Counted from the stretch's first letter, positions 19,172 through 28,587 are shown. The stretch is DNA of 64,000 nt from Comamonas thiooxydans (GCF_002157685.2 NZ_AP026738.1:3534001-3598000); one strand, 5' to 3'. Made by a program: numbers and translations. Notes: a model not told the origin generated them from the letters alone.

Positions 19172-20302
19172 TCAGTCGCGGTGGTCGCGCACGATGGATG
19201 CCAGCAATTGCACCAGCCCGGCCAGCAGCAAGGCACCCAGAATAAAGGTGGCAATGTTATAGAGGCGGCGGGGGCGCAGAGGGTATTCAGGCATCGATGG
19301 GCTTTGCAGCACCAGCACCTTCTTCAAGGTTCGCGTTGCCTCTACCCGGCCCTTTTCCAGTGCGACCAAGGCGCTCTTGTAAGCGTCCTGTTGAAACTGC
19401 GCCTCCAGTTCCAGGCGCTGGTACTCTTCTACCGTCTTGTTCAGCGATTGCCCCTTGGCGCTGGTCAAGCGGGCCTTTTCCGTCTTGATCTGCTTTTCCA
19501 CGGCCTGTATCTGCAGATCAACCTCCACTACAGCGGGAGCCGTGGGAGCAAGATAGCCCAGCAACGCAGTCTTGCGCGCACTGAGTTCGGTTAGCTGCTC
19601 ATCCAGCTTGTTGACCACGCCGGCCAGATTTTCGGCCGCGGACTGAGGCGAGATCAGACCCTTGGCATTCTGGAAGGACAGCACGCGCTGACGCGCGTTC
19701 AGTGCATGCTCGCCACGCTCCTTGACCTGCTTCTCAAGAAAATTCACCTGCTCCTGTGCCAATTGATGACCCAGCGTATTCATGTAACGCTCGCCTTCAT
19801 GCACCAATGCGCTGGTGATCTTCCTAGCCATTTCAGCGTCATAGGCCTGAGCCTGAATGACCAGCACACCGGCATACTCGTCATATTCCACGCTGATGCG
19901 CGAGAGAAAATGCCGGTGAAAAAATTCCAGCGATGCATCATGGAAGAACATGCGCGAAAGCACGTCATGATCGTGGCTGCTGTAATGTTCGCGTAGATTC
20001 AGATCCTTATCCAACTGCAGCAACATATCGACGGACAGCAATCGGTCGCGCAGCAACATCTGATCTGCACGTGAGATTCCGTCCCCCCCGGCCAACAGCG
20101 ATCCAAAGTCGAGCGCTTGTAAAGCCGCCATATCGGTACGCTGAATCAGCACACGGGCTTCGGAAACATAGCGATCAGAAGCGATAACCCCCCAATAGAT
20201 AATAGCCAATATAGATACACATAATGCAATGGCGAGGGCCTTCAAGCGCCAGACGGCTTTGCAATAATTCTTGAAGTATTCTTTTTTTAAGAAATCAGTC
20301 AT
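19172..20302 (-). CDS. kpsE: Capsule export inner-membrane PCP-3 protein KpsE
   Basis: A 376-residue polysaccharide co-polymerase / membrane-fusion-like protein. A transmembrane helix lies at about 20-42 (LKALAIALCVSILAIIYWGV) and another near the C-terminus (FILGALLLAGLVQLLASIV), with a long periplasmic coiled-coil region between them. PSMPEYPLRPRRLYNIA just before the second helix is the proline-rich motif of this family. It couples the KpsMT transporter to KpsD. The ATG overlaps the kpsT stop by four bases, indicating coupled translation. Confidence 0.93.
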   Translation of the reverse strand: MTDFLKKEYFKNYCKAVWRLKALAIALCVSILAIIYWGVIASDRYVSEARVLIQRTDMAALQALDFGSLLAGGDGISRADQMLLRDRLLSVDMLLQLDKDLNLREHYSSHDHDVLSRMFFHDASLEFFHRHFLSRISVEYDEYAGVLVIQAQAYDAEMARKITSALVHEGERYMNTLGHQLAQEQVNFLEKQVKERGEHALNARQRVLSFQNAKGLISPQSAAENLAGVVNKLDEQLTELSARKTALLGYLAPTAPAVVEVDLQIQAVEKQIKTEKARLTSAKGQSLNKTVEEYQRLELEAQFQQDAYKSALVALEKGRVEATRTLKKVLVLQSPSMPEYPLRPRRLYNIATFILGALLLAGLVQLLASIVRDHRD

Positions 20303-20970
20303 GTGGCAATACTGTCTTTGTAATTCTTTAAAGCATCTTCGATATTATCGAACCAATGGGCCTTGCCCTCATGCAACCAAATACCGGCCTGGCAGAACTC
20401 GCGCAACGTACCGTCACTGTGTGAAACCATAATAAGTCCAGAGCGATCCGCAATACGCTTGAACGCAGCGGAAGCTTTCTTCCGAAATGAAGCATCTCCA
20501 GCGGAAGTCGCTTCATCCGAGATATACACATCAAAATCAAATGCAAGGGAAAGTCCGAATTGCAGGCGCGACTTCATACCCGAGGAATAAGTGCGAACGG
20601 GCTCATCAAAGGATGAGCCCAATTCGGCAAAATCTTGGATAAATGCAATCTTTTCGGCCATGGCATGTAACGAATCAAATCCATGCAAGCGCGAAACAAA
20701 CTTGGCATTCTGACGACCAGTCAAGGAGCCTTGCAGGCCTCCGCCATACCCCATGGGCCAGGATACCCGGCTACGCCGCTCTACCGTCCCACGTGTAGGG
20801 GTATCCACCCCGCCAATCAGATTGAGCAAGGTTGATTTGCCGGCGCCATTACGGCCGACCAACCCAACACTGACCTTGGCTGGGATAGATAGATTTACCC
20901 CTTTGAGAATCCATCGCCCCGCACCATGCGGAGTCTGGTAGCGCTTGTGCACATTATCGACAATAATCAT
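20299..20970 (-). CDS. kpsT: Capsule ABC transporter ATPase KpsT
   Basis: A 223-residue ABC ATPase. Walker A is GRNGAGKST (39-47), the signature is YSSGMKSRLQFGLSLAF, Walker B is FDVYISDEATSAGD, and the switch His is in MVSHS. These match the capsule/O-antigen exporter ATPases (ABC-2 type). It energises export of the lipid-linked capsule through KpsM. The start at 20970 overlaps the kpsM stop as ATGA; the longer open frame to 21042 would overlap kpsM by 75 bases and is not needed. Overlaps kpsE by four bases. Confidence 0.96.
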   Translation of the reverse strand: MIIVDNVHKRYQTPHGAGRWILKGVNLSIPAKVSVGLVGRNGAGKSTLLNLIGGVDTPTRGTVERRSRVSWPMGYGGGLQGSLTGRQNAKFVSRLHGFDSLHAMAEKIAFIQDFAELGSSFDEPVRTYSSGMKSRLQFGLSLAFDFDVYISDEATSAGDASFRKKASAAFKRIADRSGLIMVSHSDGTLREFCQAGIWLHEGKAHWFDNIEDALKNYKDSIAT

Positions 20971-21779
20971 TGCGCTCTCAATTTTCTGGCAAAACGAACC
21001 TGCAAAGCCAGGCCGAAGAAAATAGAAACTGCCGCAAACCAAAAGAGGTATTTAAAATTAGCTTCCGGCGCCGCATGATAGACAGGAAAAAAGCTGGACC
21101 TCAGCAATTCAAGACCATGCGCGAAAGGATTATAGAAAGCCCACTCTCTGTATTTAACTGGTATTGCCGACAATGGAAATATAGCACCCGATAGAAAATA
21201 CAAAGGCCGAAACAGAAACATCATCAAATTCCCAGCCTCGGGAACCAGATCACTCAGAACTGAGAGGATAAGCCCAACCCCTAGAGCACCGAGCATTAAT
21301 CCAATAAAGGAAAGGATGGCCTCCATCGGCGAATCCGGAATAACAGAATGCCCCAACAAAGCCAAAATACTGAGGAGCACAACCAATATCAGAAAACCCA
21401 ACACTGCTTCAAGGCTCGCTCGAACGATCACGGTATCAATGGGCCGTACCTGACGATAGGCAAACAAGGCCTTGTTGGCATCGACCGCGCCCATGGCACG
21501 CTGGAAAACGTTCTGCACCGTGAAGTAGCCAGTCAAGCCTAGGACCAGCCACACAGCCACGTCTGCGCCTGCCACGGAGCGTGCACGCAGAACGGTGTAC
21601 AGAAGCAGCATGAAGCAAACATGCAACACTGGTTCCAGCACAATGAGTACCCAGGCGCCGCGAGTAGCACTCAAGCGCGCAACGGCTTCGCGCAGGAAAA
21701 GTGCATTCCATACCGCAAAAGTAACGGAAAGTGAACTACGTGGTGCAGAGATCTCACCAGAAGACGGGGCTGAGTCCAA
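20967..21779 (-). CDS. kpsM: Capsule ABC transporter permease KpsM
   Basis: A 270-residue ABC-2 type inner-membrane permease with about six hydrophobic helices. SVTFAVWNALFLREAVARLS marks the cytoplasmic N-terminal segment, and RPLYFLSGAIFPLSAIP plus YNPFAHGLELLRSSFFP are typical of KpsM-type transporters. It moves lipid-linked capsule across the inner membrane with KpsT. No ATG is available near the 5' end. I chose TTG 21779 because AAGGAACGAGGA lies seven bases upstream; a longer TTG start at 21842 is possible but has no clear ribosome site. First gene of the capsule operon and divergent from selD. Confidence 0.9.
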   Translation of the reverse strand: MDSAPSSGEISAPRSSLSVTFAVWNALFLREAVARLSATRGAWVLIVLEPVLHVCFMLLLYTVLRARSVAGADVAVWLVLGLTGYFTVQNVFQRAMGAVDANKALFAYRQVRPIDTVIVRASLEAVLGFLILVVLLSILALLGHSVIPDSPMEAILSFIGLMLGALGVGLILSVLSDLVPEAGNLMMFLFRPLYFLSGAIFPLSAIPVKYREWAFYNPFAHGLELLRSSFFPVYHAAPEANFKYLFWFAAVSIFFGLALQVRFARKLRAQ

Positions 21780-22329
21780 AATAAATCCTCGTTCCTTTGG
21801 ACTCAAGACGCACTGAAATCCAATCGACTGATTGTAAATCAAAACATAAGCAAAACCTTATTACAACCAGTCATCACACCCGTTTCACATTCAATTACAT
21901 TATAAATAATCTATTGATTTGAACATGTCAATTTATTTTAGCTATTTTATTATTTCAATGTTAAAGGCAGTTAACTTAAATTTTTTCAATCTGAAGATTA
22001 CGTTAGCGCATGAATATGCCATTCATCTCTCGCGACGATTTCCGATAAATATCAGTCAAGAATAAAAAACCTATTTTTTTGGTATTTATCCATTAGCAAA
22101 TCTAGTTATCGAATATTCAAAAAATAATATTCCACAACGCCAGGTACACCGCTGAGCCATCTTGGTGCCTCTCCAAGTACATCCCCCAGAGAATCGACAA
22201 TAGTCTGCAGACCCCCTCAGACAGTCAATAATGAGAACCTACTGTGCATTCGGGATGAACTTCCGGCAGAGCACAAGCATCTCTATCACTACCGCAGCAA
22301 CATAAGTGCTGCTTGCCGTCTGGATTGAC
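21780..22329. promoter_or_regulatory. Divergent control region between the capsule operon and selD
   Basis: About 550 bases with no convincing gene. The kpsM-proximal half is very AT-rich, as expected for the promoter of a transferred or tightly regulated locus. On the minus strand TTGACA (revcomp of 21926-21931) and TATAAT (revcomp of 21899-21904) both occur, but their spacing is 21 bases, too long for a normal sigma-70 promoter. TTGACATGTTCAA around the -35 is a near-palindrome and could be an operator. I see no JUMPstart/ops element. The selD-proximal half is GC-richer and gives no clear promoter. Confidence 0.45.
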
Positions 22330-23400
22330 ATGAACACCACTCAAGAAACCGCCTCCCCCGCGACCCTGCGCCTGACTTCCCTCTCCCACGGTGGCGGCTG
22401 CGGCTGCAAGATTGCGCCCGGCGTGCTGTCGGAGTTGCTGGCCAAAAGCAATCTGCCCAAGCAGTTTTTTCCCGACCTGCTGGTAGGCACAGAGACCGCA
22501 GACGACGCGGCCGTCTACAAGATCAATGACGAGCAGGCCATCGTGGCGACGACGGACTTTTTCATGCCCATCGTCGACGACCCCTATGACTTTGGCCGCA
22601 TTGCCGCCACCAACGCGCTGTCCGATATCTACGCCATGGGCGGCACGCCGCTGATGGCGCTGGCCATTGTGGGCATGCCCATCAATGTGCTGCCACACGA
22701 TGTGATTGCCAAGATTCTGGAAGGCGGCGAATCGGTCTGCCGCGATGCAGGCATTCCTCTGGCGGGCGGCCACTCAATTGATTCGGTGGAGCCCATCTAC
22801 GGCCTGGTTGGCATCGGCATCGTCAACCCCAAGCAGATGAAGCGCAATGCCGATGCCAAGGACGGCGATGTGCTGATTCTGGGCAAACCCCTGGGCGTGG
22901 GCATTCTCTCGGCGGCGCTCAAGAAGAATCTGCTGGATGATGCAGGCTACCGTGCCATGGTGGATGCAACCACCAAGCTCAACCGCCCCGGCGCCGAGCT
23001 TGCCAAGCTCGAGGGCGTGCACGCACTGACCGACGTGACCGGTTTTGGCCTGCTGGGCCATGGCCTGGAACTGGCCCGTGGCGCCCAACTCAGCGCACGT
23101 ATTGAAAGCGCCAAGCTGCCCGTGCTGCCCGGTGTTCAGGCTCTTGCAGAGCAAGGCATTTTCACGGGCGCATCGGGGCGCAACTGGGCATCCTATGGTG
23201 AGCACATCCAGTTGGCATCGACCGTGACAGACGCCCAGAAAGCGCTGCTGACCGACCCTCAGACCTCTGGCGGCCTGCTTGTTTCCTGTGCAGCAGATGC
23301 TGTCCAGCAGGTGCTCAAGGTCTTTGCCGACAGCGGTTTTGGCGATGCGGCAGTGATTGGCCGCATGGAGGCTGGCGCGCCCAAGGTCTTTGTGGACTGA
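22330..23400 (+). CDS. selD: Selenide, water dikinase
   Basis: A 356-residue enzyme making selenophosphate from selenide and ATP. The N-terminus has SHGGGCGCKIAP with Cys24, Cys26 and Lys27 aligned to the essential Cys17/Lys20 region of E. coli SelD; the catalytic residue here is Cys, not selenocysteine. GTETADDAAVYKI and GGHSIDSVEPIYG are ATP/metal-binding segments of this family. ATG 22330 fits the family start; an upstream GTG at 22306 adds only eight residues. Selenophosphate would feed MnmH, encoded at 52182-53237. No selA, selB or tRNA-Sec gene is in view. Followed by a strong terminator. Confidence 0.97.
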   Translation: MNTTQETASPATLRLTSLSHGGGCGCKIAPGVLSELLAKSNLPKQFFPDLLVGTETADDAAVYKINDEQAIVATTDFFMPIVDDPYDFGRIAATNALSDIYAMGGTPLMALAIVGMPINVLPHDVIAKILEGGESVCRDAGIPLAGGHSIDSVEPIYGLVGIGIVNPKQMKRNADAKDGDVLILGKPLGVGILSAALKKNLLDDAGYRAMVDATTKLNRPGAELAKLEGVHALTDVTGFGLLGHGLELARGAQLSARIESAKLPVLPGVQALAEQGIFTGASGRNWASYGEHIQLASTVTDAQKALLTDPQTSGGLLVSCAADAVQQVLKVFADSGFGDAAVIGRMEAGAPKVFVD

Positions 23401-23452
23401 GCACGCCGGACAGTCGAGAAGGAGTGCCGCCTTGCTCTCCTTCCACCACAGA

Positions 23453-23488
23453 ATGCAAAACGCCCGGCTCAAACCGGGCGTTTTGCAT
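23453..23488. terminator. Bidirectional Rho-independent terminator after selD
   Basis: A perfect 15-bp stem (ATGCAAAACGCCCGG / CCGGGCGTTTTGCAT) with a six-base loop, carrying A-rich and T-rich shoulders. It lies between the convergent selD and Lrp-family genes and can serve both. Confidence 0.9.
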
Positions 23489-23515
23489 ATGAGCGCGGAT
23501 TGTGACTCTGGGCTT

Positions 23516-23983
23516 CTAAGCCTCGCCCACAACCTCGGCCGTGGTGCGACGGTCGATCTTGCGGCTCAGCACCACCGAGGTATAGGTCTGCTGAATGCCG
23601 TCGATCAGGCCGATACGGTCGAGCAGCGCATCCAGTTTCTCATTGCTCTCGCAGCGCACAAACACCATGTAGTCGTACTGTCCGCTGACGGCCGACACCT
23701 CTTCCACCTCGGTGAAGCGGTTGAGCGCCTGCATCACCGAAGTTGCTGTCTTGGGCTGAACACGGATACCGCAATAGGCGCGTACAGCAGACTGCTCCAT
23801 GCGCGAGCCAAGGCGAACGCCATAGCCGGCGATCACGCCCTCCTGCTCCAGCTTGGCGATGCGAGCGACCACCGTGGTCCGAGCCAGATTCATCTGCCGA
23901 GCCAAATGCGCGGTCGAGGCACGCGCATTGGTCTGCAGCAGGCGCAGCAGCTGGCGGTCCGTTTCATCCAGTCGATATTCCAT
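23516..23983 (-). CDS. Lrp/AsnC-family transcriptional regulator
   Basis: A 155-residue regulator with an N-terminal AsnC-type helix-turn-helix (LDETDRQLLRLLQTNARAST and LARTTVVARIAKLEQEGVI) and a C-terminal RAM/ligand domain (VSAVSGQYDYMVFVRCES). Members bind amino acids and form octamers. ATG 23983 gives the standard start; an in-frame TTG five codons upstream lacks support. Convergent with selD. The long empty stretch upstream gives no divergent partner, so its target cannot be inferred from context. Confidence 0.9.
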   Translation of the reverse strand: MEYRLDETDRQLLRLLQTNARASTAHLARQMNLARTTVVARIAKLEQEGVIAGYGVRLGSRMEQSAVRAYCGIRVQPKTATSVMQALNRFTEVEEVSAVSGQYDYMVFVRCESNEKLDALLDRIGLIDGIQQTYTSVVLSRKIDRRTTAEVVGEA

Positions 23984-24713
23984 ACCTTGTCTATCCAAAT
24001 CTTGCCGTGCACTTACGCAAACGCTGCGTTAAACACAAACCCCAAGAACTCTCTGCCACCACCTGCAGCCATGCCTTGTGCCGAGCGACTTCTGTTGCTG
24101 TTCGACCTCAGTCAAACGCGTGGAGCGAACCTCAGCGACACCCAACAACCAATCATTGTGTCAGCTAACCCAGCCTGGTAGTGAGCTTGTCTTTTCAGAT
24201 GGCAAATCTGTATACATTTGTTTCAATCAGGCAAGATATATCAACATATCTGCACTTGCCTGCGCTTGTGACCATGGCAAGGGCGCACTGCGGTACGTCA
24301 GAGTGACTCTGGCCAAAACCAGATCTCTGTTGTGGGCGAGTGGTCAAACTCGTTACAAGGACCCAAGTGCGCTCACCGAGTAACAGCGACACAAAAGAGC
24401 GAAGAGTCTAATGGTTGTTTTCCCGCGCTCATCGATGCCACCGACGATACGGCGAAAACACTCGGTAAGTTTGGCTGGTTTGCCGCAAATATCTGCGAAA
24501 TGCAAGTACTTACCCTTATGCATTCTTTGGCCTGGTGCGTCGCTTTCGGCAAAGCCTGAGCCCATCAGACTGCAAGCTGCCTCCAATTATCGAAGGCTGC
24601 GACCTTGTCGCTGCCCAGCAAGGCTGGCTGCGCGATAACGTAACCTGAGTGCCTCAAGCGCGCATGACTGAAAGCTTTGGGCTCGCTTGCATGCCTTCCA
24701 AGCACACAAACAA
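23984..24713. other. Gene-poor interval between lrp-type gene and tRNA-Gln
   Basis: About 730 bases. Several small open frames on both strands (65-140 codons) overlap each other, have no recognisable domains and no convincing ribosome sites. The composition is less GC-rich than the surrounding genes. The part next to the regulator presumably holds its promoter. I see no integrase remnant or attachment-site duplication. Confidence 0.5.
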
Positions 24714-24745
24714 AAAACCCTGCTCATTGCAATGAGCAGGGTTTT
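24714..24745 (-). terminator. Terminator downstream of tRNA-Gln
   Basis: A perfect palindromic stem (AAAACCCTGCTCATT / AATGAGCAGGGTTTT). On the minus strand it is followed by a T-rich run (GGGTTTTTTGTTTG), giving a canonical Rho-independent terminator just after the tRNA. Confidence 0.88.
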
Positions 24746-24752
24746 GATTTTT

Positions 24753-24829
24753 TGGCAGGGGAGGAAGGATTCGAACCTTCGCATGCTGGAATCAAAATCC
24801 AGTGCCTTAACCAGCTTGGCGACTCCCCT
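24753..24829 (-). tRNA. tRNA-Gln (anticodon UUG)
   Basis: On the minus strand the acceptor stem AGGGGAG pairs with CTCCCCT, followed by discriminator G and an encoded CCA. The D arm is GCC...GGC, the anticodon stem CTGGA/TCCAG encloses loop TTTTGAT (anticodon TTG), and the T arm GAAGG-TTCGAAT-CCTTC is intact. 77 bases including CCA. The UCGCCAAGC portion matches tRNA-Gln of E. coli. Confidence 0.95.
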
Positions 24830-24952
24830 ACGATGAAACGAATTCTACAACGACTTTTCGCTATAAATTTCGAAGTAGTCTAAAAATGTGCAATTGCACA
24901 TGGAATAGGTCAGCAGCCTTCCTGGCGTCAAGCCAGCTCAGTCGTTGGCTGC

Positions 24953-25273
24953 CTATTCCACAACGACAGCCGTGCCGCTGGCCGACACCATGAGCATGCC
25001 ATTGCCCTGCCCCAGCACCTCGAAATCAAGGTCCACGCCGACCACCGCATTGGCTCCCGCCTCGGCAGCGCGTTGCTCCAGTTCCTTGAGGGCAATTTCA
25101 CGCGCTTTTTGCAGCTCGCGTTCGTAGGTTCCAGAACGTCCACCCACGATGTCGCGAATTCCGGCAAAGAAGTCCTTGAACACATTGGCGCCCAGAATGG
25201 CCTCGCCCGCCACCACGCCGCAATAACGGGTGATGCGTTTGCCTTCGATGGAGGGAGTGGTTGTGACGATCAT
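24953..25273 (-). CDS. YbjQ/UPF0145-family protein
   Basis: A 106-residue protein matching the YbjQ (UPF0145) family, which forms small oligomeric rings. Family landmarks are the N-terminal [20 protein letters not shown], the [19 protein letters not shown] segment and [16 protein letters not shown]. The biochemical function is not established; annotations as heavy-metal-binding rest on structure. Single-gene unit between tRNA-Gln and a LysR gene, with AAGAAAG before ATG 25273. Confidence 0.9.
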   Translation of the reverse strand: MIVTTTPSIEGKRITRYCGVVAGEAILGANVFKDFFAGIRDIVGGRSGTYERELQKAREIALKELEQRAAEAGANAVVGVDLDFEVLGQGNGMLMVSASGTAVVVE

Positions 25274-25581
25274 GCTTTGCTTTCTTGAAAATCAGCGCAA
25301 GGAGACTGGCAGCCATACGCTCTGGTCATAGCACTACGCGCGGCAGAGGCAGATATAGGCCAAACCTTGCCGCAGGCTCCGAGTCATCCGGTCGGACCAG
25401 TATATGCGTGCAATCTGCGCTGTTATCAAGGCGATGGCGGCGGCATCCATTGGCGCTCAGAGCTTTTCATGACTAGCTCCCAACTGGTCTGGCAGGGCGG
25501 ATCAGCCTCCATGCTGCGCAAGATGCAGGGCCAAAGCAGAAGTCAGATCGCCCCCCATGAAGAGCAAGACGCCATCAAAAA
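25274..25581. other. Intergenic interval, no gene seen
   Basis: About 300 bases between the 5' end of the YbjQ-family gene and the 3' end of the LysR gene. It should contain the ybjQ promoter, but I see no strong -35/-10 pair, hairpin or supported open frame. Confidence 0.5.
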
Positions 25582-26484
25582 TCATGCATCCGGCAACAGC
25601 AGCTTCTGCATGCCTTGCACGGCATCGCGCAGAAAGCTCCAGGTCGTGGCTATGCGCGGAATCTGTCGCGACTCCACAGGCATGCTCATCCAGAAGGTGC
25701 GGGTAAAACAGGCCTGCTCAGGCAATACACGGCTCAGTATCGGGTCCCTGTCGGCCACAAATGCGGGCAGCACGGCAAGACCGGCGCCGGCGCGCACGGC
25801 CTCATATTGCGCGGTGATGCTGGTACTGCGCAGCGCAAAACGTTCGGGCCGGTGCAAGGTATCCAGCAGTTGCAGCTCGCGCGTGAACAGCAGATCGTCC
25901 ACATAGTGCACAAAGCTGTGGTGGCGCAGATCCTCGGTTCTGGCCACCAATGGCTTGCGCGCCAGATATTCACGCTGGCCGTACAGATAGAGCCGGTAGT
26001 CGGTCAGCTTGGTGACGACGACAGAGCCGCGCTTGGGCCGCTCCAACGAGATGACGATATCGGCCTCGCGGCTGGACAAATGCAGCATGCGCGGCAGCGC
26101 CAGCAGGTCCACGCTGAGCAGCGGATAGCGCAACGTGAGCCTGGCGAGCTCGGAGGCCAGCATCTGCGTGCCAAAGCCTTCGGTGGCCCCCACCCGCACC
26201 AGACCGGCCAGCCCTTCGGCGGTTGCTGCATGCGCCAGAGGGCCCCGCTCCAGCCCGTCGACCGCGCTTTGCATGGTGTTGGTCACTTCCTGCAACTGCC
26301 GCCCGGCTTCGGTCAGCCGCCACTGGCCGCCTTCACGCGCAAACAGTACGGCACCGAGCTGCTTTTCCAGCGCTTGAATGCGCCGCGACACCGTGGTGTG
26401 CTCGACTCCCATGCGCCGCGCAGCCGCCGCCATGCTGCCGCTGCGCGCCAGTTCGCCAAAAAAACGCAGATGGTCCCAGTCCAA
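25582..26484 (-). CDS. LysR-family transcriptional regulator
   Basis: A 300-residue LysR regulator: winged helix-turn-helix at residues 1-60 (FFGELARSGSMAAAARRMGV and EHTTVSRRIQALEKQLGAVL) followed by a periplasmic-binding-type effector domain. The start is a TTG at 26484 with AAGGAAAG upstream; no better ATG exists. It lies 23 bases downstream of the MarR-type gene in the same direction, so the two may be co-transcribed. Its target may be the adjacent gentisate genes, but that is a guess from position. Confidence 0.9.
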   Translation of the reverse strand: MDWDHLRFFGELARSGSMAAAARRMGVEHTTVSRRIQALEKQLGAVLFAREGGQWRLTEAGRQLQEVTNTMQSAVDGLERGPLAHAATAEGLAGLVRVGATEGFGTQMLASELARLTLRYPLLSVDLLALPRMLHLSSREADIVISLERPKRGSVVVTKLTDYRLYLYGQREYLARKPLVARTEDLRHHSFVHYVDDLLFTRELQLLDTLHRPERFALRSTSITAQYEAVRAGAGLAVLPAFVADRDPILSRVLPEQACFTRTFWMSMPVESRQIPRIATTWSFLRDAVQGMQKLLLPDA

Positions 26485-26507
26485 TGTCTTTCCTTGCGAT
26501 CCGTGGT

Positions 26508-27056
26508 TCAGTCGTTCACGCTGCCCTGCACCTTGCCCGTGAGGCCCTTGACCGCCTTGACGGCAGCACTGCGCTTGCGTTCGGCACTACGCTGGGCCAC
26601 CGCGCTCGGCGCGCGCGCGAACTCGTCGTTCTCGTGAATCAGCAGCGACAGCATTTCCATGAACTGCGCCCGTTTGTCGTCAGGAAGAGGCTCCAGCATG
26701 CGGCGCTGAGCGCGCAGCACCGAAGGCTCGGCGGCCACCAGCAAGCTGCGCCCCTCTTCGGTCAGACTCAGCAAACGCACGCGTCGGTCCGCAGGGCTGG
26801 CGTTGCGCGCCATCAGGCCGCGTGCTTCCAGGCGGTCGATCACGCTGCCTATGGTGGATGTGTCGAAGCCGATATTGCGTGCCAGTGTGCGCTGGTCGAT
26901 GCCCGGCTGACGCAGCACGGCCGACAGGGCCGCGTATTGCACGGGCGTCACGCCGAATTCCTCGGTCTCTTCCATGAACACGGCTACTGCGATCTGCTGC
27001 AGCCTGCGGATGTGATAGCCGGGATAGTTTTCTAGTTCTGCGGGTTGGTATTGCAT
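26508..27056 (-). CDS. MarR-family regulator, divergent from the gentisate operon
   Basis: A 182-residue MarR protein. The winged helix region spans FGVTPVQYAALSAVLRQPGI, RNIGFDTSTIGSVIDRLEAR and the wing with the conserved ASPADRRVRLLSLTEEGR. The C-terminal tail is basic (RSAERKRSAAVKAVKG). ATG 27056 starts a standard MarR N-terminus; the open frame extends to 27185 without family similarity. Divergent orientation from gentisate 1,2-dioxygenase suggests local control by a phenolic acid or gentisate-pathway compound, as in other MarR-gentisate pairs. The ligand is unproven. Confidence 0.9.
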   Translation of the reverse strand: MQYQPAELENYPGYHIRRLQQIAVAVFMEETEEFGVTPVQYAALSAVLRQPGIDQRTLARNIGFDTSTIGSVIDRLEARGLMARNASPADRRVRLLSLTEEGRSLLVAAEPSVLRAQRRMLEPLPDDKRAQFMEMLSLLIHENDEFARAPSAVAQRSAERKRSAAVKAVKGLTGKVQGSVND

Positions 27057-27328
27057 GTCTTGGGTGGCCGAAGCCGGGCCGCCCTGCCGTACGGCAGTTG
27101 AAGGGCCATGACTGAAAGACCCCGATATTCGCACGACTGCCGCCCCGATTCGAGCCAAGCCTGCTACCGGGTTTAACCCAATCATCGCTGACGCAGATCA
27201 ACATTATGCTAATCATCAGTGTGCTGTTTATTTGATTCACAGCCTCTCTTTGACCCCATTCCAGGCCGCAAGCCGCCAGACCAGGCTGCAACGCACTGCC
27301 AAGCAGATCCCAAAGAAAGAGACAAACC
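27057..27328. promoter_or_regulatory. MarR/gentisate divergent control region
   Basis: 272 bases. ATTATGCTAAT at 27203-27213 has the ATTA-N3-TAAT form seen in some MarR operators and lies 115 bases before the dioxygenase start. A TTGATT downstream may be a -35 element. Ribosome site AAAGAGA precedes ATG 27329. These are candidates only. Confidence 0.4.
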
Positions 27329-28456
27329 ATGAGCCTTGCGCAAGCCCAGCCCTCACCGGTCAAGCTCACGGCCCGCGACGCCCCCGGCCAACCCGAGCCA
27401 ACAGCAGCGCTTGCGCAGCTGTACCGAGGTTTCGAGCAGGAAATGCTGGTGCCGCTGTGGACGGAAATTGGCGGCCTGATGCCTGCTCACCCAAAAAGCC
27501 AGGCCGCCGCCCATCTGTGGCGCTGGGACAATCTGCTCAAGCTGGCGGACGAAGCCGGTCGCATCGTCCCCGTTGGCCGGGGCGGCGAGCGCCGCGCGAT
27601 TGCCCTGGCCAATCCGGCGCTGGGCGGCCGCCCGTTTGCCACGCCCACGCTGTGGGCCGCCATCCAGTACCTGATGCCCGGCGAAGATGCGCCCGAGCAC
27701 CGCCACACTCAGCATGCCTTCCGCTTTGTGGTCGAAGGCGAAGGCGTGTGGACCGTGGTCAACGGCGACTCGATCCGCATGTCGCGCGGCGACTTTCTGC
27801 CCCAGGGCGGCTGGAACTGGCACGCCCACCACAATGCGGCCACCCAGCCCATGGCCTGGATAGACGGGCTGGATATTCCGTTTGCCTACTACACCGAGTC
27901 CCAGTTCTTCGAGCATGGCCGCCTGCATCTGGACCCCGAGGAGCGTGCCACGCCCGAGTTCTCGCGCTCCGAGCGCCTCTGGGGCCACCCTGGACTGAGC
28001 CCTGTGGCGCATCTGCAGAGCAGTCCGAGCACGCCTTTGCTGGCCTACCGCTGGGTGGATACCGACCGCGCGCTGAGCGAGCAACTGGCGCTTGAAGCCG
28101 AAGGCCATGCCGCCACCGTCAGCCCCGGCCATGCCGCCGTGCGCTACACCAACCCCAGCAATGGCCGCGACGTGCTGCCCACCATACGCTGCGAAATGCA
28201 CCGCGTGGCTTGCGGCGCCAGCACCCGGCCAAAGCGCGAAGTGGGCTCTGCCGTCTTCCAGGTCTTTGACGGCCAGGGAACGGTGACCGTGGGCGAGCGC
28301 CAATGGCAGGTGCGGCGCGGCGACATGTTTGTCGTGCCCTCCTGGCAGCTGTTCAGCGCGCAATGCGATGCCGACCAGGCGCAGCTGGATCTGTTCCGTT
28401 TTGCCGATACGCCGATTTTCGAGGCCGTCCACGCGTACCGGGTGGATACCCCCTGA
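27329..28456 (+). CDS. Gentisate 1,2-dioxygenase
   Basis: A 375-residue bicupin, Fe(II)-dependent enzyme that opens gentisate to maleylpyruvate. The first cupin has HRHTQHAFRFVVEGEG (124-139) with metal ligands His124 and His126, and NWHAHHNAA (164-172) carries the third His. A second, degenerate cupin covers the C-terminal third. FATPTLWAAIQYLMPGE precedes the metal site, as usual in the family. First gene of a four-gene run with fumarylpyruvate hydrolase, maleylpyruvate isomerase and a Bug receptor. The N-terminal ~25 residues are Pro/Ala-rich and variable. Confidence 0.95.
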   Translation: MSLAQAQPSPVKLTARDAPGQPEPTAALAQLYRGFEQEMLVPLWTEIGGLMPAHPKSQAAAHLWRWDNLLKLADEAGRIVPVGRGGERRAIALANPALGGRPFATPTLWAAIQYLMPGEDAPEHRHTQHAFRFVVEGEGVWTVVNGDSIRMSRGDFLPQGGWNWHAHHNAATQPMAWIDGLDIPFAYYTESQFFEHGRLHLDPEERATPEFSRSERLWGHPGLSPVAHLQSSPSTPLLAYRWVDTDRALSEQLALEAEGHAATVSPGHAAVRYTNPSNGRDVLPTIRCEMHRVACGASTRPKREVGSAVFQVFDGQGTVTVGERQWQVRRGDMFVVPSWQLFSAQCDADQAQLDLFRFADTPIFEAVHAYRVDTP

Positions 28457-28587
28457 GCCGCTTCGCGTCTTCCCCTCAAGGGGAGACAGCCTTTGCTGCG
28501 GGGCCGCCCAGGCCCTTGCCGGCTGTCTCACACATGGAACGCGTCTTTTTCAAGCACCTAGTCACCGATACCCATCAGGAATCACAC

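Noticed and set aside
21899..21931. Consensus-like TTGACA and TATAAT upstream of kpsM as a sigma-70 promoter
   Set aside because: The 21-base spacing is too long; noted only as a low-confidence part of the control region.
24078..24586. Small overlapping open frames in the interval before tRNA-Gln
   Set aside because: No ribosome sites, no family similarity, and opposite-strand frames overlap them equally well.
24753..24829. tRNA-Gln as an integration site for a mobile element
   Set aside because: No integrase, no repeat of the tRNA 3' end and no phage or conjugation genes were seen nearby.
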